From: Notospermus geniculatus
Taxonomy: Eukaryota; Nemertea; Pilidiophora; Heteronemertea; Lineidae
Direction: 5' to 3'
NCBI GenBank assembly: GCA_002633025.1
Contig: NMRB01000287.1
Location: 119,734-183,733 of the forward strand
DNA: 64,000 bases
Numbering within the stretch: the first letter of the stretch is position 1; each line of letters starts with the position of its first letter. Both the position numbers and the translations under genes were made by a program. This document shows positions 1 through 8,975 of the stretch, piece after piece. The notes under the pieces are model-generated. The model was given only the letters and a program-made list of their open reading frames with translations, had not been told where the DNA came from and ran no database searches.

Positions 1-187
1 GATATTTGGTTTTACCATAAAAAAACTTTTAGTATGATATTCTCGCTCATAATTGCAGACCAACTGCAACCAACATCAGAAATGATTAGTGTTTATAGTA
101 AGCAAGAATCTAATACATTTACAAATCAGAACATTTAACTCCTCGTTTTTTTTTCAATGGGAAAAACTTTTTTCCCATTTTCATCCC

Positions 188-511
188 TTGTACCATAGGA
201 ATACCATAGAACCACAGGAAACCACAGTACCATAATTTAATACCATAGAACTATAAAACTCTATGGTACCATAAACTAATACCATAGAACCATAACATAC
301 CATAGTACCATAAAAGGGAACCATAAGTACCATAAATTAATACCATAGTACCATAAAATACAATAGTACCATAAATGGGAACCATAAGTACCATAAATTA
401 ATACCATAGTACCGTAAAATACCATGGGTACAATAGCAATATACCATACAATACCATAAATACCATAGGGTACCATAAGATACCACAGGATACCATAAGG
501 TACCATAGCAA
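188..511. repeat. AT-rich minisatellite built on a TACCATAR motif
   Basis: The motif 'accata' recurs every 9-15 bases across the stretch. A higher-order unit of about 62 bases is visible in the middle, with 'gggaacc' near 315 and again at 377. The repeat happens to leave an open minus-strand frame rich in Tyr, Trp and Met, which I read as an artefact. Nothing recognisable lies in bases 1-187. Confidence 0.85.
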
Positions 512-619
512 TTTTTTTAATAGGGCGTGGCGGGAGCGGGTGCGGTTGAAACTGCTAAAGGGAAATACGTTGGCTCGAATTTTTCCATCCGCGCCCGCCT
601 CCTATTCCGCGCCCGCAAA

Positions 620-910
620 CGTCTCGTGGAAAGCAGCCTTAATCATAACAGACGACTGCGTCGCGAGAATCCCGAGGAGTTTGTGATGTGCCGAATGGAG
701 CTCGTTGATCAGGCCTTAGAATTGCTCCGCCTATATAGCAACCAATATCAAGCTCAATATCGAGAACGGAGATGAAGCTGAATGGTGGTCCAGAATGGAC
801 CCGGTGTGCCAAGGAATGTCATACAAGAAACTCTACTCTCATTTCTGGCTCTTTTACTATAAAGTGGTAATAAATACCACGGCGAGCCAAGGAGCCAATA
901 TGCGAGTAAC
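620..910 (+). repeat. Orphan 3' flank of the GPCR duplication unit
   Basis: This stretch matches the DNA that follows each receptor copy. The block 'gaggagtttgtgatgtgccg' recurs near 4638, and 'gatgaagctgaatggtggt' recurs at 2705, 7212 and 10447. No receptor body precedes it here, so it is the trace of another copy that was deleted or lies upstream of the window. An 82-codon open frame at 527-775 overlaps it but is not conserved in the other flanks, so I do not call it a gene. Bases 911-1368 hold nothing I recognise; the normal 5' flank of the family is absent. Confidence 0.75.
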
Positions 911-1368
911 CATGAAGAACTGCCCAACAATCGGTGTGTTTTGTGCCTGATACTTTGATTGACCCATTTTCACTATCGGGGTATCCGAAAAACATTTGAT
1001 CTATATTCAATATTTGTGCAAAACTCTGGGCAGATTCTGTTCCCTTGTCTTGTGTTTGTATGACTGCGGTGCTGATGGGGGTCGGGGTGATAGGCCCATG
1101 AGAATTTCAATGTCGTCGGAGTATTTCGTCGGGTATATATACTTGTACGTTACAAGCTAGCAGACCTCTATCTGTAGCTCATTGATGCATAATTAGCCAT
1201 GGGTCTGGAGGGAAACTTTACATTACAAATGTATTAGAAAAGGTGTGAATTGCTAATTTTCACACAGTGAGAAAAAATCGTACTACTTTTCAGCCATTTG
1301 GCCAAAACGTAATCCCTTTGCAAGAACTAGCACACAAACCGTCTAAATTTTTATTCACACACCAAAGG

Positions 1369-2383
1369 ATGAGCAACCGAAGTTATGCTGGAGATGAAAT
1401 CATTTCCTCTTTGTCGACATCTTCTTCGCTGTCGTTAGCAACAACAGGCAGTTTAATCGACAACGGAGCCGTATTTGCTGAACTATCCAACGCCATTTCC
1501 AAATATGTATTCCCAGTTCTTGTAGCCTGTGGATTCCTTAACAATATTCTCATCCTCATTGTCATGTCTCGAAAGAGGTACAAGGCAATCGTCAGCTGCT
1601 TTTACCTGAGGTCACTGGCGGTGTTTGATATCCTAAACATGATTTGGTTCACGCAAATTTATATTCATGGTGTTATGTCTGCCGGGGCAGCTGCTATCGG
1701 TGATGTATTCTGTGCAGGATCATTTGCTTTGTGTTACTTTGCAACAAATGCGTCAAACTGGACGACGGTACTGATGACGTATACACGTCTCATTGCTGTC
1801 GTATTTCCGCTGAAAGTAGGAATATGGTGCACACGTAAAGCAGCACGTATATACATGACAACAGGCGTCCTAATTTTTACCATCATATCTTGCAGTCAGT
1901 GTGGTCTCTGGGGACGGGCTGGGGGATCGGATCCTGCTTTTTATTGTTACTTAAAAGTCTCACTTCAAACTGCAAATATCTATGTCCGGGTCCATTCAAT
2001 CATGTCACAGGTTATTCCTTGTCTTTTGATTTGATCTTCAATTGTGCGATATTCCTTAAGCTGCGCATTCACGGAACCAGGTTGAAAGACAAAGCCTCCA
2101 AGGAAGAACAGATGGCCAAGACGATGGTAATGGTGGCCTCGTTTTCTTGGTTCTCATGTTTCCCCACGTTCTTGTCACTTACATCCTAGACTATGGCTTA
2201 TACACTGATTCTGATTCAAAAACTCCATACGAAAGGAATCTCGCCGTTTTTTGCCTTGCTGTTTCGAACATTTTCGCTGGCGCCAATAGCATTGTTAACT
2301 TTTTTCTTTACTGTCTCTGTTGCAAGAAATTCAGACACGAGTTTGTGGCAATATTTTTGTGCGGCAGAAAATTGTCAGGATAG
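1369..2383 (+). pseudogene. Class A (rhodopsin-like) GPCR, tandem copy 1, frameshifted
   Basis: This is the first of five tandem paralogs. It aligns with the intact copies from the ATG at 1369 (MSNRSYAG) to the stop near 2383. TM1 to TM5 are open, including the TM3 'YTRLIAVVFP' block. Near 2030 the run 'gattttgat' of the siblings is 'gatttgat', a one-base loss that gives a stop at 2032-2034. Near 2140 four further bases are missing after 'ggcctc', just inside TM6. The remaining TM6, TM7 and tail are still recognisable in another frame. The upstream DNA does not match the 5' flank of copies 2-4, and the conserved TATA-like box is missing. The open frame can be extended to a GTG at 1267, but that part has no sibling match. 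The ECL3 and TM7 text is closest to copy 3. It could also be a sequencing error, but two independent indels make a true pseudogene likelier. Confidence 0.85.
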
Positions 2384-2819
2384 ATGTATACCATTCAAAT
2401 CATCTTTTAATCGGTACTTTATTCTCGAACTTCGCCTTATCATCAGTATACACTGTTTCCCGTCTTTGGCGCTACACTCTCGCGGCGCCCAATAATCCTT
2501 TGGTCTTGAGTGACAGCTCTTTCTCAATCTTCCAACGGGCTATTTTCGTGGCGACGACATCCCGAGGAATTTGTGATAGGCCGATTCGAGCGCATTGACC
2601 TGGCCTAGACACTGGTTACGTCTACCCTTCGAAGAATTGTCAGTATAATTCCTCCAAGGTCTACCAGACCATACATCGTACATGTACCTAATATCGAGAA
2701 CCGAGATGAAGCTGAATGGTGGTGCAGGATGGACCCGGTTTGCCAAGGAATGTCATAGAAACTACAGCCGCCATCATTTCTGGTTCTTTTACTATACAAG
2801 TTAGAAATAAAACAAACAA
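2384..2819 (+). repeat. 3' flank of duplication unit after copy 1
   Basis: The flank carries the same landmarks as those after copies 2, 3 and 5: the 'cttccaacgg' block, 'cgacgacatcccgaggaattt', 'ccgattcgagcgcattgacc', then 'gatgaagctgaatggtggtg'. No AATAAA follows this stop codon, unlike copies 2 and 5. Confidence 0.7.
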
Positions 2820-3066
2820 GCCTGGTGGCGACCGCGTTCACGAAGTGACGTTCGGATCGTACAATGAGTGTGCAGTTGCTGGGAGGATAGTTGTTTTGGG
2901 CAGCGGAAAGAAAATCGATAGCGGCACAAGTCCTTACTTCCAAACAGATAAAAACCTGGTAAAAGAAAAGAAATGGAGAACAATTCTTCCGCTACTCGGG
3001 CTCGAACCCATGGCCATCGACAACCACTCATAGCCGCAACGCTGAACCCACTGGGCTACCGGTATA
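2820..3066 (-). mobile_element. Putative tRNA-derived SINE
   Basis: Read on the minus strand from about 3066, the sequence has an A-box-like 'tagcccagtgggtt' and then a B-box-like 'gggttcgagcccg' at tRNA-like spacing, followed by an unrelated body. It interrupts the 3' flank of copy 1. The folded tRNA is degenerate, so I do not call a functional tRNA. No second full copy is obvious in the window. Confidence 0.45.
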
Positions 3067-3164
3067 ACGTGTACGGGGCTCGCCCCAGCATCAGCGAATA
3101 TTTCGTGATACAATTCTGATTCTGATTAAAACCAAATTACATGCAGCTGTTGGGGCCTACGGAC

Positions 3165-3419
3165 CAAGCCCCATGGTCGGCAATATATTTTGCCATAGTT
3201 TTTCCTGTGTGGTCGCGTAAAGCTAGCAACTGACTTTTCAAACTGAATAATAACACCTTCATTGTTTTGACTAAAGCTATAAATAAAACATGCAATAAAA
3301 GTAAAGACGTACATGTATAAATGGAACAGTGCATTGGTATGCTTGTAGAAGAACACTTGTCTTGAAATCACTTGGAAGAATCTGGAAGTCAGGTTTACTT
3401 AGGGAAATAGATTCATCTG
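3165..3419 (+). promoter_or_regulatory. Shared 5' flank with TATA-like box, copy 2
   Basis: The block from 'ggaccaagccccatggtc' to the ATG is shared with copies 3 (about 5495) and 4 (about 7288). It contains TATAAATA at 3278-3285, about 140 bases before the start codon, and a second 'gtataaatgg' near 3314. The conserved position in three copies suggests a core promoter; this is inference only. Confidence 0.4.
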
Positions 3420-4454
3420 ATGGACCAAAGGATGAGCAACGACCGAAGTTATACTGGAGATGAAAGGATTTCCTCTTTGTCGACATCTTCTTCCCTGTTG
3501 TCAGCATCAACAGGCAGTTTAATCGACAACGGAGCCGTATTTGCTAAACTATCCAACGCCATTTCCAAATATGTTTTCCCAGTACTTGTTGCCTGTGGAT
3601 TGCTTAACAATGTTCTCATCCTCATTGTCATGTCTCGAAAGAGGTACAAGGCAATCGTCAGCTGCTTTTACCTGAGGTCACTGGCGGTGTTTGATATCCT
3701 AAACATGATTTGGTTCACGCAGATTCATATTCATGGTGTTACGTCTGCCGGAGCAGCTGCTATCGGTGACGTATTCTGTGCAGAATCATTTGCTTTGTGT
3801 TACTTTGCAACAAATGCGTCAAACTGGACGACGGTACTGATGACGTATACACGTCTTATTGCTGTTGTATTTCCACTAAAAGTAGGCATATGGTGCACAC
3901 GTAAAGCAGCACGTATATACATGACAGCAAGCGTCTTAATTTTTGCCATCATATCTTGCAGTCAGTGTGGTCTCTGGGTACGGGCTGGTGGATCGGATCC
4001 TGTTTTTTATTGTCACTTAAAAGTCTCAGTTCAAACTGCAAATATCTATGCCCGGGTCCATTCAGTCATGTCACAGGTTATTCCTTGTCTTTTTATTTTG
4101 ATCTTCAATTGTGGGATATTCCTTAAACTGCGCATTCATGGAACCAGGTTGAAAGACGAAGCCTCCAAGGAAGAACAGATGGCAAAGACGATGGTAATGG
4201 TGGCCTCGGTCGTTTTCTTGGTTCTCATGTTTCCCTACGTTCTTGTCACTTACATCCTAGACTATGGCTTATACGCAGATCCTGATTCAAAAACTCCTTA
4301 TGAAAGGAATCTCGCCAGTTTTTCTTATGCCGTTGCAAGCATTTTCTATGCTGCAAATAGTGTCGTGAATTTTTTTATTTACTGTCTATGCTGCAGGAAA
4401 TTCAGAGAGGAGTTTGTGGCAATATTTTGGTGTGGCAGAAAATTGTCGGTGTAG
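3420..4454 (+). CDS. Class A GPCR, tandem copy 2 (peptide-receptor-like)
   Basis: Single-exon, intact seven-helix receptor of 344 aa, expected at the plasma membrane and coupled to G proteins. The first 45 residues are Ser-rich and have no signal peptide. Helices lie at about 51-71, 82-102, 118-146, 166-186, 214-236, 255-281 and 301-323. Family marks are Asn63/Asn64 in TM1, Asp92 in TM2 (LAVFD), Cys120 at the top of TM3 paired with Cys198 in ECL2, Pro222 in TM5 and Pro272 in TM6 (LMFP). Two hallmark motifs are altered: DRY is T-R-L (144-146) and NPxxY is N-F-F-I-Y (317-321). Helix 8 has a Cys cluster (322, 324, 325), a likely palmitoylation site. The overall pattern resembles invertebrate FMRFamide or other neuropeptide receptors, but the ligand cannot be read from sequence. 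The start is set by MDQRM, shared with copy 3. AATAAA follows at 4479. Confidence 0.93.
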   Translation: MDQRMSNDRSYTGDERISSLSTSSSLLSASTGSLIDNGAVFAKLSNAISKYVFPVLVACGLLNNVLILIVMSRKRYKAIVSCFYLRSLAVFDILNMIWFTQIHIHGVTSAGAAAIGDVFCAESFALCYFATNASNWTTVLMTYTRLIAVVFPLKVGIWCTRKAARIYMTASVLIFAIISCSQCGLWVRAGGSDPVFYCHLKVSVQTANIYARVHSVMSQVIPCLFILIFNCGIFLKLRIHGTRLKDEASKEEQMAKTMVMVASVVFLVLMFPYVLVTYILDYGLYADPDSKTPYERNLASFSYAVASIFYAANSVVNFFIYCLCCRKFREEFVAIFWCGRKLSV

Positions 4455-4478
4455 ATATACCATTTAATCATGTTTTTT

Positions 4479-4484
4479 AATAAA
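4479..4484 (+). terminator. Poly(A) signal AATAAA after copy 2
   Basis: AATAAA lies 25 bases past the stop codon. The same signal in the same context follows copy 5 and is absent after copies 1, 3 and 4. Confidence 0.5.
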
Positions 4485-5029
4485 CATACGGTATTTGACT
4501 CTCCAACTTCGCCTTATCATCAGAATACTGTACACCTACTCTGGTTCCAATCTTTGACGCTACACTCCCGTGGCGCCCAATCCTCTGGGTGCGACTGACT
4601 ACGTTTCTCAATCATCCAACAGACTGCGTCGCGACGATCTCGAGGAGTTTGTGATGTGCCGAATGGAGCACATTGATCCGGTCTCAGATTCAAAAACGTG
4701 GTGTTGAAGAACTTATTGCGCTAAGTAGAACGTGTAAACCCACTGTCAAAGTGTTCACTAGGTTTGAAAGTGGCATGCTTCCATGTGAAATAATCTGATT
4801 ATATTTTTATGATGATCGACTGTGGCCATCACCATAACACTTTTCGCATTGTCCAGCTGTGTGTTGCTAAATACACTCGCCCCCAGTGTTAACTTGGTAT
4901 GGACCCGCTGAACACTGGCATGATTGGCGCAAAAGGTGAAGGATCATCAATAGACGGCGCTGTTTGACGAGGGATCCAATCATAAGCCATCATTCACACG
5001 TTAAACCGACGCCGCCGTAACACCCTGTA
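4485..5029. other. 3' flank of copy 2, then unassigned intergenic DNA
   Basis: Up to about 4700 the shared 3' flank is visible ('agactgcgtcgcgacgatct', 'gaatggagcacattgatcc'). It then breaks off into sequence not found in the other spacers. I see no gene. This makes the spacer between copies 2 and 3 the longest. Confidence 0.55.
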
Positions 5030-5137
5030 AATAGGGAGGTTTCGCAAGCACGACGACGTTTATCTATGTGGGTATACCCAAACAATAGATAAACGTCGTC
5101 GTATGGCCTAACCGGCCGCTTGCGAAACCTCCCTATT
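5030..5137. mobile_element. Short inverted-repeat element (MITE/hairpin)
   Basis: The ends are perfect 20-base inverted repeats: 5030-5049 begins 'aatagggaggtttcgcaagc' and 5118-5137 is its complement. An inner inverted pair 'acgacgtttatctat' / 'atagataaacgtcgt' makes almost the whole element fold into a hairpin. No clear target duplication was found. Confidence 0.75.
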
Positions 5138-5489
5138 GACTAAGACACGTCCACAAATTGTACATAGGCCTATATATTGTTCCTACTTGCAGCAGATTCC
5201 CACAGCGGCGATTCCCCTCGAATCAGACAGCAACGCCGTCTATTAGTGATACTTTAAGGATCGCATCAACTGTTAGAAGCAGTTTCAGAGCGTGGATAAA
5301 AACGTAGCCGGTAGCGGCTTGAAACTGCGGCAGGAGTTAGTAGTAGTTGCTAACAAACATTTTTGTCTTTGAACACAAACACAATTCGACGGCGAGGGTA
5401 ACTCTCGTGAAGTAAGGTATGACTGGAATAGGAGTTGGTAGCTTTATAAATCCCTCATGAAGGGTCACCTTCAGGCCCATTTTAGGCTA

Positions 5490-5772
5490 ATATGCGGACC
5501 AAGCCCCATGGTCAGCAATACATTTTGCCAATTACGTTAGTTTTTCCTATGTGCTCGCGTAAAGCTAGCAACTGACTTTGCAAACTGAATAACAACACCT
5601 TCATTGTTTTGAGTAAAGCTATAAATAAAACAGATTGCAATAAAAGTAAAGACGTACCGGTACATGTATAAATGGAACAGTGCATTGGTATGCTTGCAGA
5701 GGAACACTGGTCTTGAAATCACTTGGAAGAATCCGGAAGTCAGGCTTTTACTTAGGAAGATAGATTCATCTG
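5490..5772 (+). promoter_or_regulatory. Shared 5' flank with TATA-like box, copy 3
   Basis: This is homologous to the block before copies 2 and 4. TATAAATA is at 5620-5627, about 146 bases before the ATG. Bases 5138-5489 hold no recognised feature. Confidence 0.4.
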
Positions 5773-6807
5773 ATGGACCAAAGGATGAGCAATGACCGAA
5801 GTTATACTGGAGATGGTAGGATTTCCTCTTTGTCGACATTTTCTTCCTTGTTGTCAGCATCAACAGGCAGTTTAGTGGACAACGGAGCCGTATTTAATAA
5901 ACTAGCCAACGCCATTTCCAAATATGTATTCCCAGTTCTTGTAGCCTGTGGATTCCTTAACAATATTCTCATCCTCATTGTCATGTCTCGAAAGAGGTAC
6001 AAGGCAATCGTCAGCTGCTTTTACCTGAGGTCACTGGCGGTGTTTGATATCCTAAACATGATTTGGTTCACGCAGATTTATATTGATGGTGTTATGTCTG
6101 CCGGAGCAGCTGCTATCGGTGACGTATTCTGTGCAGGATCATTTGCTTTGTGTTACTTTGCAACAAATGCTTCAAACTGGACGACGGTACTGATGACGTA
6201 TACACGTCTCATTGCTGTTGTATTTCCACTAAAAGTAGGCATATGGTGTACACGTAAAGCAGCACGTATATACATGACAACAAGCATCTTAATTTTTGCC
6301 ATCCTATCCTGCAGCCAGTGTGGTCTCTGGGTACGGGCTGGTGGATCGGATCCTTCTTTTTATTGTTACTTAAAAGTCTCAGTTCAAACTGCAAATATCT
6401 ATGCCCGGGTCCATTCAATCATCTCACAGGTTATTCCTTGTCTTTTGATTTTGATTTTCAATTGTGGGATATTCCTTAAGCTGCGCATTCACGGAACCAG
6501 GTTGAAAGACGAAGCGTCCAAGGAAGAACAGATGGCCAAGACGATGGTAATGGTGGCCTCGGTCGTTTTCTTGGTTCTCATGTTTCCCTACGTTCTTGTC
6601 ACTTACATCCTAGACTATGGCTTATACACAGATTCTGATTCAAAAACTCCCTATGAAAGGAATCTCGCCGTTTTTTGCCTTGCTGTTTCAAACGTTTTCT
6701 ATGGCGCAAATAGCATTGTTAACTTTTTTATCTACTGTCTCTGTTGCAAGAAGTTCAGACAGGAGTTTATGACAATATTTTGTTGTGGCAGAAAATTGTT
6801 AGAGTAG
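5773..6807 (+). CDS. Class A GPCR, tandem copy 3
   Basis: Intact, single-exon, 344-aa paralog of copy 2 with the same helix layout, TM2 Asp, TM3-ECL2 cysteine pair, T-R-L in place of DRY and N-F-F-I-Y in place of NPxxY. Differences cluster at the N-terminus (Ile-to-Val and 'FNKLAN'), in ECL2 ('DPSFYCYL' against 'DPVFYCHL'), in ECL3 ('TDSDSK') and in TM7 ('VFCLAVSNVFYGAN'). The tail ends 'CCGRKLLE'. The TM2-TM3 nucleotides are nearly identical to the siblings even at third positions. No AATAAA follows within 100 bases of the stop, so 3' processing may differ from copies 2 and 5. Confidence 0.93.
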   Translation: MDQRMSNDRSYTGDGRISSLSTFSSLLSASTGSLVDNGAVFNKLANAISKYVFPVLVACGFLNNILILIVMSRKRYKAIVSCFYLRSLAVFDILNMIWFTQIYIDGVMSAGAAAIGDVFCAGSFALCYFATNASNWTTVLMTYTRLIAVVFPLKVGIWCTRKAARIYMTTSILIFAILSCSQCGLWVRAGGSDPSFYCYLKVSVQTANIYARVHSIISQVIPCLLILIFNCGIFLKLRIHGTRLKDEASKEEQMAKTMVMVASVVFLVLMFPYVLVTYILDYGLYTDSDSKTPYERNLAVFCLAVSNVFYGANSIVNFFIYCLCCKKFRQEFMTIFCCGRKLLE

Positions 6808-6829
6808 ATGTATGGGCCTACCATTCAAA

Positions 6830-7268
6830 CCATCCTTTAATCGGTACTTTATTCTCCGACGTCGCCGTATCATCAGTATACACTGGTTTCCCTCATTCTT
6901 TGGCCCTACACTCCCGCTGCTCTTCTCCATCTTCCAACAGATTACATGTATAATCGTCGCGACGACATCCCGAGCGAGGTGATTCTGATGTGCCGAATGG
7001 CTCATTGACCAGGGCCGACTGCACAGAAATTCCGATAGTGCTAGCGGTGCCTATCGGTAATTAGTTGTAACGCCATTTTGCCACTAACTAAACCCCCGAT
7101 AGGAGTCCTACCGAAAGCACTATCGGACTTTCTGTTGGGGGTCGGGCCAGGCTTTTTGATACTGCTTACGTCCACCAGACCACACAGTACATGCCCAATT
7201 TCGAGAACCTCGATGAAGCTGACTGGTGGTGCAGGATGGACCCGATGTGCCAAGGAATGTCATAGGCC
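6830..7268 (+). repeat. 3' flank of duplication unit after copy 3
   Basis: The flank shows the usual landmarks ('cgcgacgacatcccgagcga', 'gtgccgaatggctcattgacc', 'gatgaagctgactggtggtg'). A palindromic element is embedded at 7024-7134, and the 5' flank of copy 4 follows directly. Confidence 0.7.
7024..7134. mobile_element. Palindromic MITE in the copy-3 3' flank
   Basis: The inverted ends are 'cagaaattccgatagtgct' and the complement of 'agcactatcggactttctg', one mismatch apart. A second inverted block with 'ccgatagg' lies inside. A related element sits at the matching place after copy 5 (10249-10363), so the insertion probably came before the duplication. Confidence 0.7.
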
Positions 7269-7287
7269 CATTTTAGACTAATATGCG

Positions 7288-7583
7288 GACCAAGCCCCAT
7301 GGTCGGCAATACATTTTGCCAAACTACAATGTTAGCTTTTCCTATGTACTCCCGCAAAGTTAGCCGCTGATTTTTCAAAATAAATAAAAACACATCCATT
7401 GTTTTGACGAACGCTATAAATAAAACATGCAATACAAGTAAACACGTACATGTATAAATGGATCAGTGCATTGGTATGCTTGTAGAGGAAAACTGGTCTT
7501 GAAATCACTTGGAAGAATCCGGGAGTCAGACTTACTTTTACTTATCCAGGAAAGATAATTCATCTGATAAATGAACCACGAGG
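7288..7583 (+). promoter_or_regulatory. Shared 5' flank with TATA-like box, copy 4
   Basis: TATAAATA is at 7415-7422. Just before the start a small change puts the upstream ATG (7571) out of frame, so the first in-frame ATG is 7584 (MSND). The shared MDQR start is lost. Confidence 0.4.
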
Positions 7584-8617
7584 ATGAGCAACGACCGAAG
7601 TTATACTGGAGATGGAAGCATTTCCTCTTTGTCGACATTTCCTTCCCTGCTGTCAGCATCAACAGGCAGTTTAATGGACAACGGAGCCGTATTTGCTAAA
7701 CTATCCAAAGCCATTTCCAAATATGTTTTCCCAGTACTTGTCGCCTGTGGATTCCTTAATAATGTTCTCATCCTCATTGCCATGTCCCGAAAAAGGTACA
7801 AGGCAATCGTCAGCTGCTTTTACCTGAGGTCACTGGCGGTGTTTGATATCGTAAACATGATTTGGTTCACGCTGATGCATATTCATGGTGTTATGTCTGC
7901 CGGAGCAGCTGCTATCGGTGACGTATTCTGTGCAGGATCATTTGCTTTGTGTTACTTTGCAACAAATGCGTCAAACTGGACGACGGTATTGATGACGTAT
8001 ACACGTCTCATTGCTGTTGTATTTCCACTAAAAGTAAGCACATGGTGCACACGTAAAGCAGCACGTATATACATGACAACAAGTATCTTAATTTTTGCCA
8101 TCATATCCTGCAGCCAGTGTGGTCTCTGGATGCGGGCCGGTGGATCAGATCCTGCTTTTTATTGTTGCTTAAAAGCCTCAGTTCAAATTGCAAATATCTA
8201 TGCCCGGGTCCATTCAATCATGCCACACGTTATTCCTTTTTTTTTGATTTTGATCTTCAATTGTGGGATATTCCTTATGCTGCGCATTCACGGAATCAGG
8301 TTGAAAGACAAAGCGTCCAAGGAAGAACAGATAGCCAAGACGATGGTAATGGTGGCCTCTGACAAGAACGAAGGGAAACATGAGAACCAAGAAAACGACA
8401 CTTACATCCTAGACTACCCGTACCGTATGGCTTATACACTGATTCTGATTCAAGAACTCTCTACGAAATTAATCTTACCATTTTTTCTCATGCTGTTGCA
8501 AACATTTTCTATGGCGCGAATAGTGTTGTGAATTTTTTTATTTACTGTCTCTGTTGCAAGAAGTTCAGACAGGAGTTTGTGACAATATTTTGTTGTGGCA
8601 GAAAATTGTCAGAGTAG
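7584..8617 (+). pseudogene. Class A GPCR, tandem copy 4, broken by micro-inversion
   Basis: TM1 to TM5 are open and match the siblings. Right after 'gtaatggtggcctc' about 40 bases (8361-8400) are the reverse complement of the matching TM6 stretch in copies 2, 3 and 5, with one base different. The length is conserved, so the frame continues into 'TYILDY', but TM6 is replaced by a hydrophilic string (SDKNEGKHENQEND). An 11-base insertion after 'gacta' near 8416 then shifts the frame, and TM7 and the tail are readable only in another frame, ending at 8617. The open frame itself runs on to 8531. Without TM6 and an in-frame TM7 it cannot be a normal receptor. ECL2 differs too ('DPAFYCCL'). Confidence 0.88.
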
Positions 8618-8667
8618 ATGTATGGGCCTACCATTCAAGCCATCCTTTATAATCGGTACTTTATTCA

Positions 8668-8881
8668 CGCAGAAAAATATTCATCTCATCTTGAGATAAA
8701 AATGTCTTGAACGCTTGTCCATAAAAGAAGTTACTTTGTATCTCAAGTTGAGATCTTTGAATCTCAGTACGAATAACTTATGTTTCATGTTGAGATAGGA
8801 CTGTCTCAAGTCAAATCTGCCAGCTGAGATGACGGCCGTCTCGATATGAGTTAACAGTGGTCTCTATTTGAGACTGAAATN
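8668..8881. other. Foreign insert replacing the copy-5 5' flank
   Basis: Between the copy-4 3' flank and the last 90 bases before copy 5 lies unrelated DNA with repeated 'gagat'/'atctc' motifs such as 'ctcatcttgagataaaaatg' and 'ctcaagttgagatc'. It ends on an ambiguous base at 8881, where family sequence resumes with 'tgcttgtagaggaacactgg'. The TATA-like box found before copies 2-4 is missing here. Confidence 0.55.
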
Positions 8882-8975
8882 TGCTTGTAGAGGAACACTG
8901 GTCTTCAAATCACTTGGAAGAATCCGAGAGTCAGGCATACTTTTAGTTATTCAGGAAGATAGATTCATCTGACAA

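Noticed and set aside
527-775. 82-codon open frame with ATG-like start and Arg-rich product
   Set aside because: It overlaps the shared 3' flank of the receptor unit. The matching flanks at 2540, 4610, 6950 and 10170 do not keep the frame open.
1267-1368. 34-codon upstream extension of GPCR copy 1
   Set aside because: It starts with GTG, has no match in the sibling genes, and the shared start region begins at 1369.
2990-3066. Possible tRNA gene on the minus strand
   Set aside because: A and B boxes are present, but a full cloverleaf with paired acceptor stem could not be drawn; a SINE head is more likely.
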